This document shows, one piece after another, positions 26,930 through 35,796 of a DNA stretch of 64,000 bases. The notes beneath the pieces are model-generated. The model was not told the origin of the DNA, did no database searches, and saw only the letters and a program-made list of their open reading frames with translations. The DNA comes from an uncultured Planctomycetota bacterium (GTDB taxonomy: Bacteria > Planctomycetota > Planctomycetia > Pirellulales > Thermoguttaceae), in contig ONJR01000144.1 of NCBI GenBank assembly GCA_900318195.1, forward strand, positions 118,772 to 182,771, written 5' to 3'. A program made the position numbers and the translations under genes. Within the stretch, counting starts at the first letter, position 1. The number at the start of each line of letters is the position of its first letter.

Positions 26930-27979
26930 ATGAAATCCACGATCCGCGCATTTATTGCCATTGAAATCTCGCACGACGTCTCTGCGCGCGCGAAAAGGGC
27001 TATCCAACCTCTTCGCGACGCTTTTCCAGACGTTAAATGGATTGAGGAAGACGCGTTTCACTTAACCCTCAAGTTCCTCGGCGCCAATGTGCCAACGAAT
27101 GAAATTCACCAGATTGTCGCCGCGACTCAAAAGGCGTGTAACGACGTCGAACCCTTCGACCTGGTATTCGAAAGCCTCGGCGCGTTCCCTGAAATCGGCA
27201 ATCCAAGAACGCTATGGATAGGCGTCTCCGAGGGAACGCAACAACTGTGCAAGCTTGCGCGGAGAATCGACGAAGAATTGGCGCTCCTCGGGTATCCGCA
27301 GGATTGGCGAGAATTCAGTCCGCACATCACAATCGGACGCACGCGACTGAAAGATCGAGGCGCAACGGGTCGTATGCAGCGCAATAAGCGAGTCTCTCAA
27401 CCAGCGGTCGACAACTCCGACGAAAGCGACTCGACAAACTATGTCTCTTTATCGAGGTTAATCTCGGAACGCGCCAACCTTTCTTTTGGGACGACGTCCG
27501 TCGACTGCGTCATATTGTATTCCAGCGAACTTGATCGCGCTGGCGCATCCTACGATGAACTCGCCGAGATCCCGCTGGCGCCGATCGGTTCCGAACGAAA
27601 AAAGAACGCTCCTTTTCAACCCAATATGTACGACGACCCGGACGCTGTCGTTGATCAAGACGATATAGACGTCCGACTGACAAGTCAAATAGACGCCACG
27701 CTCGACGTTGCCGCGCTAGACGCGGAAGTCGAAGACGAACTACGCGCTATTTGCGGCGACGCATTCGTCGACAATCCGTTTAAAGACGAGGAGAAAACGG
27801 TCCACAGAAAGAAGACGTCCCGAACCCCAAAGTCGAAATCGAGCCCGCCAACTTCTAAACGCGCGCTTCCTGAACCCGAGGAGCTAGACGACTTCGATCT
27901 AGCGGAGTTTGAAAAAACAATGGCGCAGGAAACGGGCAAAGGCGATCAAGGTCGTTTTTCCAAAAGATGCGGCAAGTAA
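26930..27979 (+). CDS. thpR: RNA 2',3'-cyclic phosphodiesterase with acidic C-terminal extension
   Basis: The N-terminal ~215 residues are a 2H phosphoesterase of the ThpR/LigT type, with RAFIAIEIS at the start and two catalytic HxTx motifs: HLTLKFLG and HITIGRTRL. ThpR hydrolyses RNA 2',3'-cyclic phosphate ends. A 35-residue insertion rich in Asp/Ser interrupts the domain between the second motif and the final strand (VDCVILYSSEL). After about residue 220 comes an extension of roughly 130 residues, very rich in Asp, Glu, Lys and Ser and likely disordered. The protein is thus almost twice the usual length of about 180. The extension could bind RNA or a partner, but nothing in it is recognisable. 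GAGG lies upstream of the ATG; the gene follows proB by 35 bp. Confidence 0.88.
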   Translation: MKSTIRAFIAIEISHDVSARAKRAIQPLRDAFPDVKWIEEDAFHLTLKFLGANVPTNEIHQIVAATQKACNDVEPFDLVFESLGAFPEIGNPRTLWIGVSEGTQQLCKLARRIDEELALLGYPQDWREFSPHITIGRTRLKDRGATGRMQRNKRVSQPAVDNSDESDSTNYVSLSRLISERANLSFGTTSVDCVILYSSELDRAGASYDELAEIPLAPIGSERKKNAPFQPNMYDDPDAVVDQDDIDVRLTSQIDATLDVAALDAEVEDELRAICGDAFVDNPFKDEEKTVHRKKTSRTPKSKSSPPTSKRALPEPEELDDFDLAEFEKTMAQETGKGDQGRFSKRCGK

Positions 27980-28262
27980 ATTCGAATTGCTCGTCTTGCG
28001 TCGTCGTCGCTTCTGACCCACCTTATCATTACTACCGGTTTAAACGTTAAAAACGTTTTAAATTCACTTTTCGTTAAATTCACTGTTATCATTTTCACCG
28101 CTTCTGCCGATACAACCTATACGCGGTAGAGGTCTGTCGAAAAAGACGGATCTCAGCGTCGAGGTAGGAGTCGGTCTCCTATCTGTGTGCTAAGGTACGT
28201 CGAAAGGCAATTGACAAGCGCGTTATTAAAGAGAACGCGCCTAAAGTTAGGAGCGCTTGAAA

Positions 28263-31082
28263 ATGAAAACGATCATGAATCATTCCACCCTGATTGCGTG
28301 GATACTACTGAGCGCAACGTTGTCGGGGGGGTGTTCGTCCTTTCAGTCTCCCTCTTCGGAATACGTTAAACCTGGTCAATTGAGCGTCGACGTTTCCAAA
28401 TTGCCGGATCCAAACGAGGACGTTAAGAAGAACGACGATTCCACGACTATTAGGAATATCGTCAACCAAATGGGAGGCGGCGTGCGCGAGGAATCCCCTG
28501 AAAGATTACTCATGCAGGCTAACTCTTACTTTGAACAGAAGCGCTATCACGACTCTGCAAGGCTATACAAGAAGTATCTCAATACGCCGGCTGGCGCGGA
28601 AACTCAGCCTGAATTACTCGGTACAATACACTACAGAATAGGCTACGTAGCTAACAAGAAAACTTTTTATAAAGAAGCCCAAGCAGAATACGCGTTAGCG
28701 CTACAATACGCGCCGCTCAACAACGAATATCTCTTCGCCTATGCGAAAGCGTGTTACGACGCCGGCGACTTTGCGATCGCAGATCAGCAGTTTGTGGCGC
28801 TACTTTCTCGCGCGCCCGGCTATCCCGAGGCGGAACATTACTACGGTCTGACGCTCTTGGAAAGCGTTAATCGCGCGAACGCGCTACAACCTTTGACGAA
28901 CGCGCTCGGCGCGTTGCAAGCGAACGAACTGCTAGCCGATAAATACTACGCCGTCGGCGACCTCGCGTCAGCTGCGATTTATGAAAATCAAATGATCCAA
29001 CTCGCGGCGCAACAAGGTCAGCCTATTCCAACGCTACGACACAAACAAAAGCTGTTAGAAAGCGCACAGCAAAACGAAGTTTACGCGCACAACGTAGCGC
29101 CGGAATTAAACGCAAATCAAAGAATCGCCAATGCCGCGCCTAACGCAACCGCCGTCGCGCTCGACGCTAACCGACCGCAAATAAGCGCGCCCTTGCTCGC
29201 TATGACGCCTACTAAACCGACCCCCAGTCAGTCGACTCCGATCGCTACGGTTCAAATTGCGTCGCCTAGTACGACAGTCGACGCGAGAGCAACCGTCGCG
29301 TCCAAGGGGAACGAGTTGCAATCGCCGACGCAAAGCGTCGCGATTACTCATGACGCAAGTTCAAACGCCAGCGCGCCGCAAAACGCCGCTAATATCGCGC
29401 CGTCCATAACGACGTTTGCCAAGGTTCAACCGGTTTTCCAAGGTTATGCGCCGGCCGCAACGACAAACGCCAATCAATCTACGCCGGCAGTTGAATCGCA
29501 CACGCCGACTAATATTGCGCCGCAGTCGACGCCAACCGCTTCCCCTGTGAATAATATGACATTCGCGGCAACGGCGCCGGTCAGTATGCCGCAACTAGGA
29601 CAAACGGGCGCTCCTAACAATGTCGTCGACGTTGCTAGGGACAACGACGACGAATGGGACGAGTCTGCGTTCGCAACGTCAGGCTCCGCTCAGTCAGCGG
29701 CGACGACGGCTACCGTCCCGACAAACGCTTCGCCTCAGACTAATCTCGCTCCATCTACGCTCAATCGCCAGGTTCAACCCGTACCGCCTAATTCAATTCC
29801 AAACTACGCTCCGCATATTGAACAGGGAATAGATCGTCAAGGCGCCCCGGGGTTTACCGATTACTTTGGCGCCATGAAAGACGCGACGAATAGAGACGTC
29901 TTTGCGTCGTTAGAGTTGTTCGACGAATTCGAACGCGCGCTCACTTGTTACGAGTATGGCGGTAAAGGATCAATCGATGAAGACCGTCGGGTTGGTTATC
30001 TACCGAAAGATTCGACTAGGGCGTTAGCTCAACGCAGAAGTACTTCGGTAAGACCAAACGAGCAGTTAACAGTTTTAAAGGAAGATTCCGACGTCTTGCT
30101 GCAAAACGAAGGTGAATTACTGAATTCCGAAGAGTACTACGATCATTTCTCGCTATGCGCGCAGGGGGAAATATTTGACCACGATGGAACTCTTTCGTTG
30201 GCGCTTGCAGAATTGCCGTCTAAACGTGAATTTCCAATTCGCTCGACGGCGCACATCGTATCCGCAGAACAACTCGTTAACGTTATTCAGGAATTACCGA
30301 CGACAAACGAACCAGTTATTCATAAGCAAAGAGTCCTACCTAACGTTAATCTCGGACCGAGCAACCCTGGGCTTTACGCAGTTTCAATGAGAACGCCGAC
30401 GCGCGAGAGAGATTTTCAGGTCTTCCGACCTGGCTCTATCGCGGAAGGGAACGACTCGGAACAGAACCTTCCGGACGAGGTCGCCGCAAAACTAGCGTCG
30501 CATCGCCAACAAGAGCCGAAATTTGTCGCAAAAGGATTAGTTATTCCTCGACCGCTATCGTCGTCTCCGAAATTAAATCTAAACGACGCGTTACAACTTT
30601 TCGACACATTAGTCGAACAGGAGAGTCTCGAATTCAGCTACCGAACTAACAGACGTCCAGAACTGTTGAATCTAAGAAATCTTGATCAAGAGGAAGCCTG
30701 GGACGAAGCCGCCTTCGCTAGTTCTGGAAATCAACAATCCAATCCGTCCAACGTCGGACTCGAACAACAAGACGTGAATGAATCAAGCGCCGCAGGATTT
30801 GGAGATTACCAAGCGCCAGTCGCACGCGTTGCGCTTCTACCGGATGCGGTAAACGTAAATCAAAGTAGCGGAGCTAAGCCTCCTGTAGCGCAACAGTCGA
30901 TTGTTACGAACGCCGTCCCCTCGTCCAACTTAGGCGTAGCCAGACCGCAAGGTCGATCGCAAATGACGCCTAACGAAAAGTTACAAGCGGCGCGCAACGC
31001 AGGAGCGGAAGTGGTCGAACTCACGCCGGAACAATATCGTAGCGCCGTCGTACGCGGAATAGGCGCTATGCCGCAGAAGTAA
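28263..31082 (+). CDS. TPR-containing lipoprotein with long low-complexity region, unknown function
   Basis: A ~940-residue protein with a lipoprotein signal peptide (lipobox LSGGC, Cys24 from ATG 28263). TTAGGAG ten bases upstream supports ATG 28263 over the in-frame TTG at 28257. Residues about 75-220 form TPR repeats (LLMQANSYFEQKRYHDSARL; EAQAEYALALQYAPLN; ADQQFVALLSRAPGYPEAEHYY). They are followed by several hundred residues rich in Ala, Thr, Asn, Gln and Pro that are probably disordered. Two copies of the motif WDE(S/A)AFA(T/S)SG lie near 29,650 and 30,700, each with a nearby GF(T/G)DY motif, suggesting an internal duplication of a short docking segment. Predicted location is the envelope. 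A TPR lipoprotein could act as an assembly scaffold, but no function is assigned. Confidence 0.8.
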   Translation: MKTIMNHSTLIAWILLSATLSGGCSSFQSPSSEYVKPGQLSVDVSKLPDPNEDVKKNDDSTTIRNIVNQMGGGVREESPERLLMQANSYFEQKRYHDSARLYKKYLNTPAGAETQPELLGTIHYRIGYVANKKTFYKEAQAEYALALQYAPLNNEYLFAYAKACYDAGDFAIADQQFVALLSRAPGYPEAEHYYGLTLLESVNRANALQPLTNALGALQANELLADKYYAVGDLASAAIYENQMIQLAAQQGQPIPTLRHKQKLLESAQQNEVYAHNVAPELNANQRIANAAPNATAVALDANRPQISAPLLAMTPTKPTPSQSTPIATVQIASPSTTVDARATVASKGNELQSPTQSVAITHDASSNASAPQNAANIAPSITTFAKVQPVFQGYAPAATTNANQSTPAVESHTPTNIAPQSTPTASPVNNMTFAATAPVSMPQLGQTGAPNNVVDVARDNDDEWDESAFATSGSAQSAATTATVPTNASPQTNLAPSTLNRQVQPVPPNSIPNYAPHIEQGIDRQGAPGFTDYFGAMKDATNRDVFASLELFDEFERALTCYEYGGKGSIDEDRRVGYLPKDSTRALAQRRSTSVRPNEQLTVLKEDSDVLLQNEGELLNSEEYYDHFSLCAQGEIFDHDGTLSLALAELPSKREFPIRSTAHIVSAEQLVNVIQELPTTNEPVIHKQRVLPNVNLGPSNPGLYAVSMRTPTRERDFQVFRPGSIAEGNDSEQNLPDEVAAKLASHRQQEPKFVAKGLVIPRPLSSSPKLNLNDALQLFDTLVEQESLEFSYRTNRRPELLNLRNLDQEEAWDEAAFASSGNQQSNPSNVGLEQQDVNESSAAGFGDYQAPVARVALLPDAVNVNQSSGAKPPVAQQSIVTNAVPSSNLGVARPQGRSQMTPNEKLQAARNAGAEVVELTPEQYRSAVVRGIGAMPQK

Positions 31083-31126
31083 CGAGACTCATTGGAGATA
31101 TTTAATTCCCCATTTTTTCAAAGATA

Positions 31127-31170
31127 ACGCGCGCGCCTTTTTCCGAATAAAAAAGAGGCGTCGCGCGTTG
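31127..31170 (+). terminator. GC-rich hairpin after the TPR lipoprotein gene
   Basis: Thirteen paired bases with one bulge (31127-31139 with 31157-31170), loop of 17 bases, 44 bp after the stop. No long T-run follows, though GTTGTG is near. It probably marks the 3' end of the transcript. Confidence 0.5.
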
Positions 31171-31222
31171 TTGTGCAAGCAAGTATTGTCAAGTAGTTAC
31201 TAAAAAGTGAAAGGATATTAGC

Positions 31223-32593
31223 GTGGAAAGGAACTTCTATCGTGAAACCGCAGAGCGTATTGAAAAAGCGCTTAAATTTTGCGACGATACCAAAGCGGTT
31301 GTTATTGGCGAGTCCACTCTCACTACAGCGGGCGAGTTCTTTAAGAAACTATTCGGCAATGCAAGGGCGATCGTCGTCGCCGACGCAACGACCTATCGAA
31401 TTGCTGGTCGTCAAGCGAACGAAGCGCTCCGAGCTAGCGGCGTCGAAACGGACGAGCCTTACATTTTCGACGAACCGCATATGCACGCTGAAATGAGATT
31501 AGTCGATATGCTCAAACCGCGTTTGGCTGGAACTGAAGCCATCCCCGTTGCGGTAGGTTCAGGAACTGTTAACGATCTCTGTAAATACGCTTCCTCCTTG
31601 GTAAATCGACCGTATATGGTCATTGGAACGGCCGCGTCAATGGACGGATACACGTCGTTCGGCGCCTCGATTGAATATAATGAGTGCAAACAAACGTTTA
31701 GTTGTCCCGCGCCGCGCGGCGCGCTCATTGATATGGCGATCGTGAGTAAAGCGCCTGTCAAAATGAACGCGGCTGGTTATGCCGATCTTATTGCGAAAAT
31801 ACCGGCCGGCGCCGATTGGATGCTTGCCGACTTGCTTGGTACCGAACCAATCGATCAGGTCGCATGGAACCTTGTTCAGTGTTCGTTGCGCGATTGGGTT
31901 GCCAATCCTGAAGGGGTCGCTTCAGGCGATCTCAAAGCAGTTACCTTCCTTGTCGAGGGGCTCATTATGAGCGGATTGGCAATGCAGAAAGCGAAGACGT
32001 CGCGCACTGCGTCTGGAGCTGAACATCAATTCAGTCACCTTTGGGACAATCAACATCACACATATCAGGGCGAGGCGCCGTCGCACGGGTTTAAAGTCGG
32101 TATCGGGACGATCTCAACGTCGGCGCTTTATGAACGCATCTTAGCTAACTGGACGGAGGAGACATTCACCAACGCCGTCAATAATATAGGACGTAATTTC
32201 CGAACTTGGGATCTCATTGAACGAGAGCTGGAGGAACGATTTGGAACGTCAGGTCTATATGAGACCGTTAAACGAGAATGCAAAAAGAAGTTTGTCGAAC
32301 CGAACGAACTTGAGCGCCGCCTCATACTTTTCCGAGAGAATTGGCCGGAACTTCGCGTAAAACTTGTAAATCAACTTATGCCTGCGGCTGAGATTCAGCG
32401 TCATATCAGACTTGCAAAAGCGCCGTCTAGTCCGGAGGAAATTGGTATTGATCGCAAAAGATTACAATCGTCATACCAACTCGCACAGCAACTGCGTTAT
32501 CGCTATAACGTGCTCGACTGGACATATGACTTAGGACAATGGAGCGAAATGGTTGATCCACTATTCCAGCGCGGAGGATTCTGGGGGATCTAA
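31223..32593 (+). CDS. sn-glycerol-1-phosphate dehydrogenase-like protein (AraM/EgsA family)
   Basis: A 456-residue protein of the Fe/Zn-dependent alcohol dehydrogenase group, AraM/G1PDH branch. The NAD-binding glycine motif is VAVGSGTVNDLCKYAS. Metal-ligand candidates are the Asp in AAGYADLIAKIPAGADW and His residues in SGAEHQFSHLW and PSHGFKVGIG. GTAASMDGYTSFGASI is a typical G1PDH segment. These enzymes reduce dihydroxyacetone phosphate to glycerol-1-phosphate, the stereoisomer used for archaeal lipids and, in Bacillus, for heptaprenylglyceryl phosphate by AraM with PcrB. The C-terminal region (about 340-456) is a helical extension in keeping with bacterial AraM. The start is GTG 31223 with AAAGGA eight bases upstream; it appears to be its own unit between two hairpins. 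No prenyltransferase gene is visible nearby. Confidence 0.85.
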   Translation: MERNFYRETAERIEKALKFCDDTKAVVIGESTLTTAGEFFKKLFGNARAIVVADATTYRIAGRQANEALRASGVETDEPYIFDEPHMHAEMRLVDMLKPRLAGTEAIPVAVGSGTVNDLCKYASSLVNRPYMVIGTAASMDGYTSFGASIEYNECKQTFSCPAPRGALIDMAIVSKAPVKMNAAGYADLIAKIPAGADWMLADLLGTEPIDQVAWNLVQCSLRDWVANPEGVASGDLKAVTFLVEGLIMSGLAMQKAKTSRTASGAEHQFSHLWDNQHHTYQGEAPSHGFKVGIGTISTSALYERILANWTEETFTNAVNNIGRNFRTWDLIERELEERFGTSGLYETVKRECKKKFVEPNELERRLILFRENWPELRVKLVNQLMPAAEIQRHIRLAKAPSSPEEIGIDRKRLQSSYQLAQQLRYRYNVLDWTYDLGQWSEMVDPLFQRGGFWGI

Positions 32594-32619
32594 CCCTTGC
32601 GCGAGCGAGAACGTGACGA

Positions 32620-32675
32620 AAAGACGCCGTCATACCGTTCGGCTGACGGTCGCTCGGGCGCTATGCGGCGTCTTT
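32620..32675. terminator. Hairpin between convergent genes
   Basis: AAAGACGCCG at 32620-32629 pairs with 32666-32675, with an inner stem (32634-32638 with 32646-32650). It lies 27 bp past the stop of the G1P dehydrogenase gene and faces the convergent gene ending at 32720. The outer arms end in AAA and TTT, so it could serve both directions. Confidence 0.55.
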
Positions 32676-32719
32676 AGCGCAAGCTCGGAACGTTGTTGAA
32701 TAACGTTCAGGATGAACAA

Positions 32720-34189
32720 CTACCGTTTATGTGATCCTTCTCTTTTTTTCATCAGTTCCAACTCTGCTCTGTACCGCTGGTCTCCAATTTCCTTGTATCT
32801 TTTAATAACTTCACCATACTGAAAACCAGCATTGTCAGATTCGACGAGAGGATCGAGGAGTCTCGTGGTTTCGATTATCTGATCATAAGTCGACATGAAA
32901 GGATTAGCAAGATCGCGAGAATTAAAGCAATAAGAGGCGGCGTCTGCATCGTCTTTGATTAATTTCGCGAGCTCATTTTGTAACTCTGGCGCTTTATTGT
33001 ATATGATAGCAATGAAGGCGCACCTCTGAGCATAAGGTAAATTACTCACCCATCCAAGCAGCGTCTTACTCTTCTGATTAAGATCTTGTGATTCGACCTG
33101 ACGAGCGGCAACATAGTCAAGCATAAGCGCCGTCAGGTGAATTTCATCACGCGTAGCGCCAGGCGAAAAGGAGGTCTCTAAGTTGAACCAGCCAGAAAGC
33201 GTCGACGGAACGTTCGGAAACGTCGGTTTGCGAAAACCAAGGCGCACAACCGAGGAAAGAGGTATTTTTAATTCAGAAGGATCGTATGATCTTTCACGGA
33301 CACAGCCCAACAAACCATTCTTCTTAATATGCGCTCCTTCTGAAACTGGCACAGAGGTTGCGTTAGCTTCTTCTGTACTAGGCAACGAGTATTTACTGTA
33401 AGCGAATTCAGACAGACCAATTTCCGGTACTAGATATTTATCAGTTATATAATGTCTGAGCCCGCTGGAATGGTCTGTTTCGACATAGCGTTGAACAACG
33501 GGTAGAGAAGTAGGCACAACTTCATTGTGCCATTTCTCCAGTAACGCAACTTCTGATTCCGGTCGTGATTTAATCTTAATTGATTCTTGTAGCCATTTGT
33601 GTTGCAGACCAAAAACCTTGAGTCTTAAATAGACAGTAAGCTCGACCTCGCTATTTTGCTCAACGTCGAGACGTACTTTTCGCCAGAAATCATGATTCCA
33701 GTCTTCAAGAGGAGGCGTTTCTGCCACGACGACTTTCTTAATCGCAACTTCGCCTGGCTGAAGTTGACTTGTCTTAAGTAAGCTTGAACCCAAACTACCG
33801 CTATTACGCGGATGTGACGCCTCCTCGAATAAATAAAGATAAGAGCGGTCTTTGTAAGCTAGAATTACTATAACGTCGCTAGTTGGCATAGACCCGACTA
33901 GCTTGCGACAATCTACTGACGTCGGTACGTTCTGCGAGTTCTTGTATATGTTCGCAATGTAAAAGGCGTCTCCTAAATAGATTTCCTTTGGGAATATTGA
34001 CACTAGATTGTCAGCGCGATAAGAAGACGTCGTTTGGTTTTCCGTTACCGTTTGATCTGATAAAACGCTGTATGGATAACGCCCATACGCTGACGAGAAG
34101 ACGGAAATCGTCAATATCAACAGAAGTATTCGACTGAAAAGTAACATATACGAGTAGCCTTTTTTGACACATATAAAAAAGTTCTTCAT
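32720..34189 (-). CDS. Secreted protein of a two-member paralogous family, unknown function
   Basis: A 489-residue protein with an N-terminal hydrophobic segment (LLLILTISVFSSAYG), probably a signal peptide. It has no recognised domain. It shares a set of motifs in the same order with the neighbouring protein encoded at 34488-35741: an early 'FPKEIYLGDAFY' (versus FYPQEVELGDSVY), VVAETPPLEDWNHDFWR (versus IAETPPLDDWNIPFWR), FSPGATRDEIHLT (versus FKPGVLRDEIHFA), and a 'W..N.P...R.A.I...YN' segment near the end. The family therefore arose by duplication and has diverged strongly. The ATG at 34189 has a perfect AGGAGG six bases upstream. Predicted to act outside the cytoplasm. Codon use seems more AT-rich than in the housekeeping genes nearby. 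Confidence 0.78.
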   Translation of the reverse strand: MKNFFICVKKGYSYMLLFSRILLLILTISVFSSAYGRYPYSVLSDQTVTENQTTSSYRADNLVSIFPKEIYLGDAFYIANIYKNSQNVPTSVDCRKLVGSMPTSDVIVILAYKDRSYLYLFEEASHPRNSGSLGSSLLKTSQLQPGEVAIKKVVVAETPPLEDWNHDFWRKVRLDVEQNSEVELTVYLRLKVFGLQHKWLQESIKIKSRPESEVALLEKWHNEVVPTSLPVVQRYVETDHSSGLRHYITDKYLVPEIGLSEFAYSKYSLPSTEEANATSVPVSEGAHIKKNGLLGCVRERSYDPSELKIPLSSVVRLGFRKPTFPNVPSTLSGWFNLETSFSPGATRDEIHLTALMLDYVAARQVESQDLNQKSKTLLGWVSNLPYAQRCAFIAIIYNKAPELQNELAKLIKDDADAASYCFNSRDLANPFMSTYDQIIETTRLLDPLVESDNAGFQYGEVIKRYKEIGDQRYRAELELMKKREGSHKR

Positions 34190-34487
34190 CCAAGACCTCC
34201 TATAGTTGCATTAAAATGGTGGAATATCGCATGGCACAAAACGCGAGAGTTCAATTGGCGCAATAACAAAGACTAGCAATGAGTCAGTCACGCAGGCAAC
34301 CGACTTGATTCAGCTGGTATGTTACGAAGAATTAAGTGGTATCGACGTACGCAAGCACGATATGAAAAAATCGATTTCTTGTTTTGAGCCGAGTCCTGTG
34401 TCGTAATAATCACGGAACTCTTGCGATGTTAGCGGCAACCTCCTCTATACGAAAAAATATCGATTTGAATTCTACTCAACTTTCACC
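34190..34487. other. Intergenic region between paralogues
   Basis: A 298-bp AT-rich gap. It contains the AGGAGG ribosome site for the left gene and a near-direct repeat, GAAAAAATCGATTT near 34,363 and GAAAAAATATCGATTT near 34,448. No ORF or RNA gene could be supported; it should hold the promoter of the left paralogue. Confidence 0.35.
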
Positions 34488-35741
34488 TTATCTAGGCAAT
34501 CGACTTCTCAATCTACGCTCTACAGTAGTCTCAACGTCAACTTTACGGGGATAAGGGAAGTCTAATTCACCTTCTAGTTCTGCAAAGAGGATCAAGGATG
34601 GTAGCGGATCGTTGTAGAAATAATCGATAAGCGCATACCTTTGAGTCTCAGGAATCGATTTGAGCCATTCTACAATTTCATGTTTAGCGGTATTGACGTT
34701 GTCTTCACCTGATTCCAATGCAATTAGGTAGCTCAGCAGCAGGTTTGCAAAATGTATTTCATCTCGTAAAACGCCCGGTTTAAACTGCTCTTCAAGCTCT
34801 TGCCATCCTTCGGGTGTAGTGGGAGAAGCGCCTGCGGGAGGTTTACGATGGTCAACTCGCATTATATTGTAATACGGAATCCTCATCACAGAGTCTTCGG
34901 TGGCTCTTGATCCTGCTGTAACCATTTTGGGTACATCTTCACCGTCAACGGAGTCGAGTTCAGGATCGATCTTGAAGCATATATCGTTCTGCTTCCAGAG
35001 ATCTTCAAGATCAGTAATTTTCATCGGTTGATCGTTCAAATCGAGCAAAGGAAAATCATATGACGTGTTCATTCGACTCCAATCTTCCAAGGTTTTCATC
35101 TCACTTGGGTCTCGCTTTTTTAACTTAATTTCACACGAAGCCTTGAAGCTCGATTGACCAGCTAAAAAATGACGTTTTTGTGGATTCATTAGATATCCAA
35201 TGATGAACTCGACATTAATAGTAATAAACGTCTCACCGTAACGCTCAACGTCTTCTCGAATTTGACGCCAGAATGGAATGTTCCAATCATCAAGGGGAGG
35301 CGTCTCGGCAATTAATGATCGTACGAACATTCTTTGACCTGGAGGAATGATTAAAGATGGAGTACCTCCACCTCCAATACATTCTATCCCGTAACTTTCA
35401 CCTGTTTGAAAGTTTCGTAGCAAATTGCAATCGTATACCTGCCCCTTGTAGACAAGCGTGACGTTAGTCATAAGACTAAGATCCGATTTACGACCGTAAA
35501 ACCATCGAAGATCCTTCTTGCCGAACTGAAGCTCTTGGTCTGTTGTATTCTGAAGAAATAATGCAACATAAACGGAATCGCCTAACTCCACTTCCTGCGG
35601 ATAAAAATTGATCTCGTGTGTGATATAGTCCGACACAGGGCTGTTTACTAAAGTCTGCCCCTTGGTTACAGAACCAAGACCAAACAGTGTAAGAACGATA
35701 GCAAATATAAGGGTACATTTAATATTTTCATATTGGATCAT
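34488..35741 (-). CDS. Secreted protein, second member of the paralogous family
   Basis: A ~417-residue protein starting most plausibly at ATG 35741, which has AAAGGAG upstream and is followed by a signal peptide (LIFAIVLTLFGLGSVTKGQ). The frame is open for eight more codons upstream. It shares ordered motifs with the gene at 32720-34189: EVELGDSVY, IAETPPLDDWNIPFWR, FKPGVLRDEIHFA and a 'SIPETQRYALIDYFYND' segment. The N-terminal part between the signal peptide and the AETPPL motif may be a beta-sandwich, as it resembles Ig-like periplasmic domains in pattern, but this is weak. The gene begins 55 bp after the LEPR-type secreted protein on the same strand, so both may be expressed together. 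Function is unknown. Confidence 0.75.
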   Translation of the reverse strand: MIQYENIKCTLIFAIVLTLFGLGSVTKGQTLVNSPVSDYITHEINFYPQEVELGDSVYVALFLQNTTDQELQFGKKDLRWFYGRKSDLSLMTNVTLVYKGQVYDCNLLRNFQTGESYGIECIGGGGTPSLIIPPGQRMFVRSLIAETPPLDDWNIPFWRQIREDVERYGETFITINVEFIIGYLMNPQKRHFLAGQSSFKASCEIKLKKRDPSEMKTLEDWSRMNTSYDFPLLDLNDQPMKITDLEDLWKQNDICFKIDPELDSVDGEDVPKMVTAGSRATEDSVMRIPYYNIMRVDHRKPPAGASPTTPEGWQELEEQFKPGVLRDEIHFANLLLSYLIALESGEDNVNTAKHEIVEWLKSIPETQRYALIDYFYNDPLPSLILFAELEGELDFPYPRKVDVETTVERRLRSRLPR

Positions 35742-35796
35742 AGCGATACTTGTCTCCTTTCGCATCTCAATTCAGCTACTATGGACGTCAAGAGCG

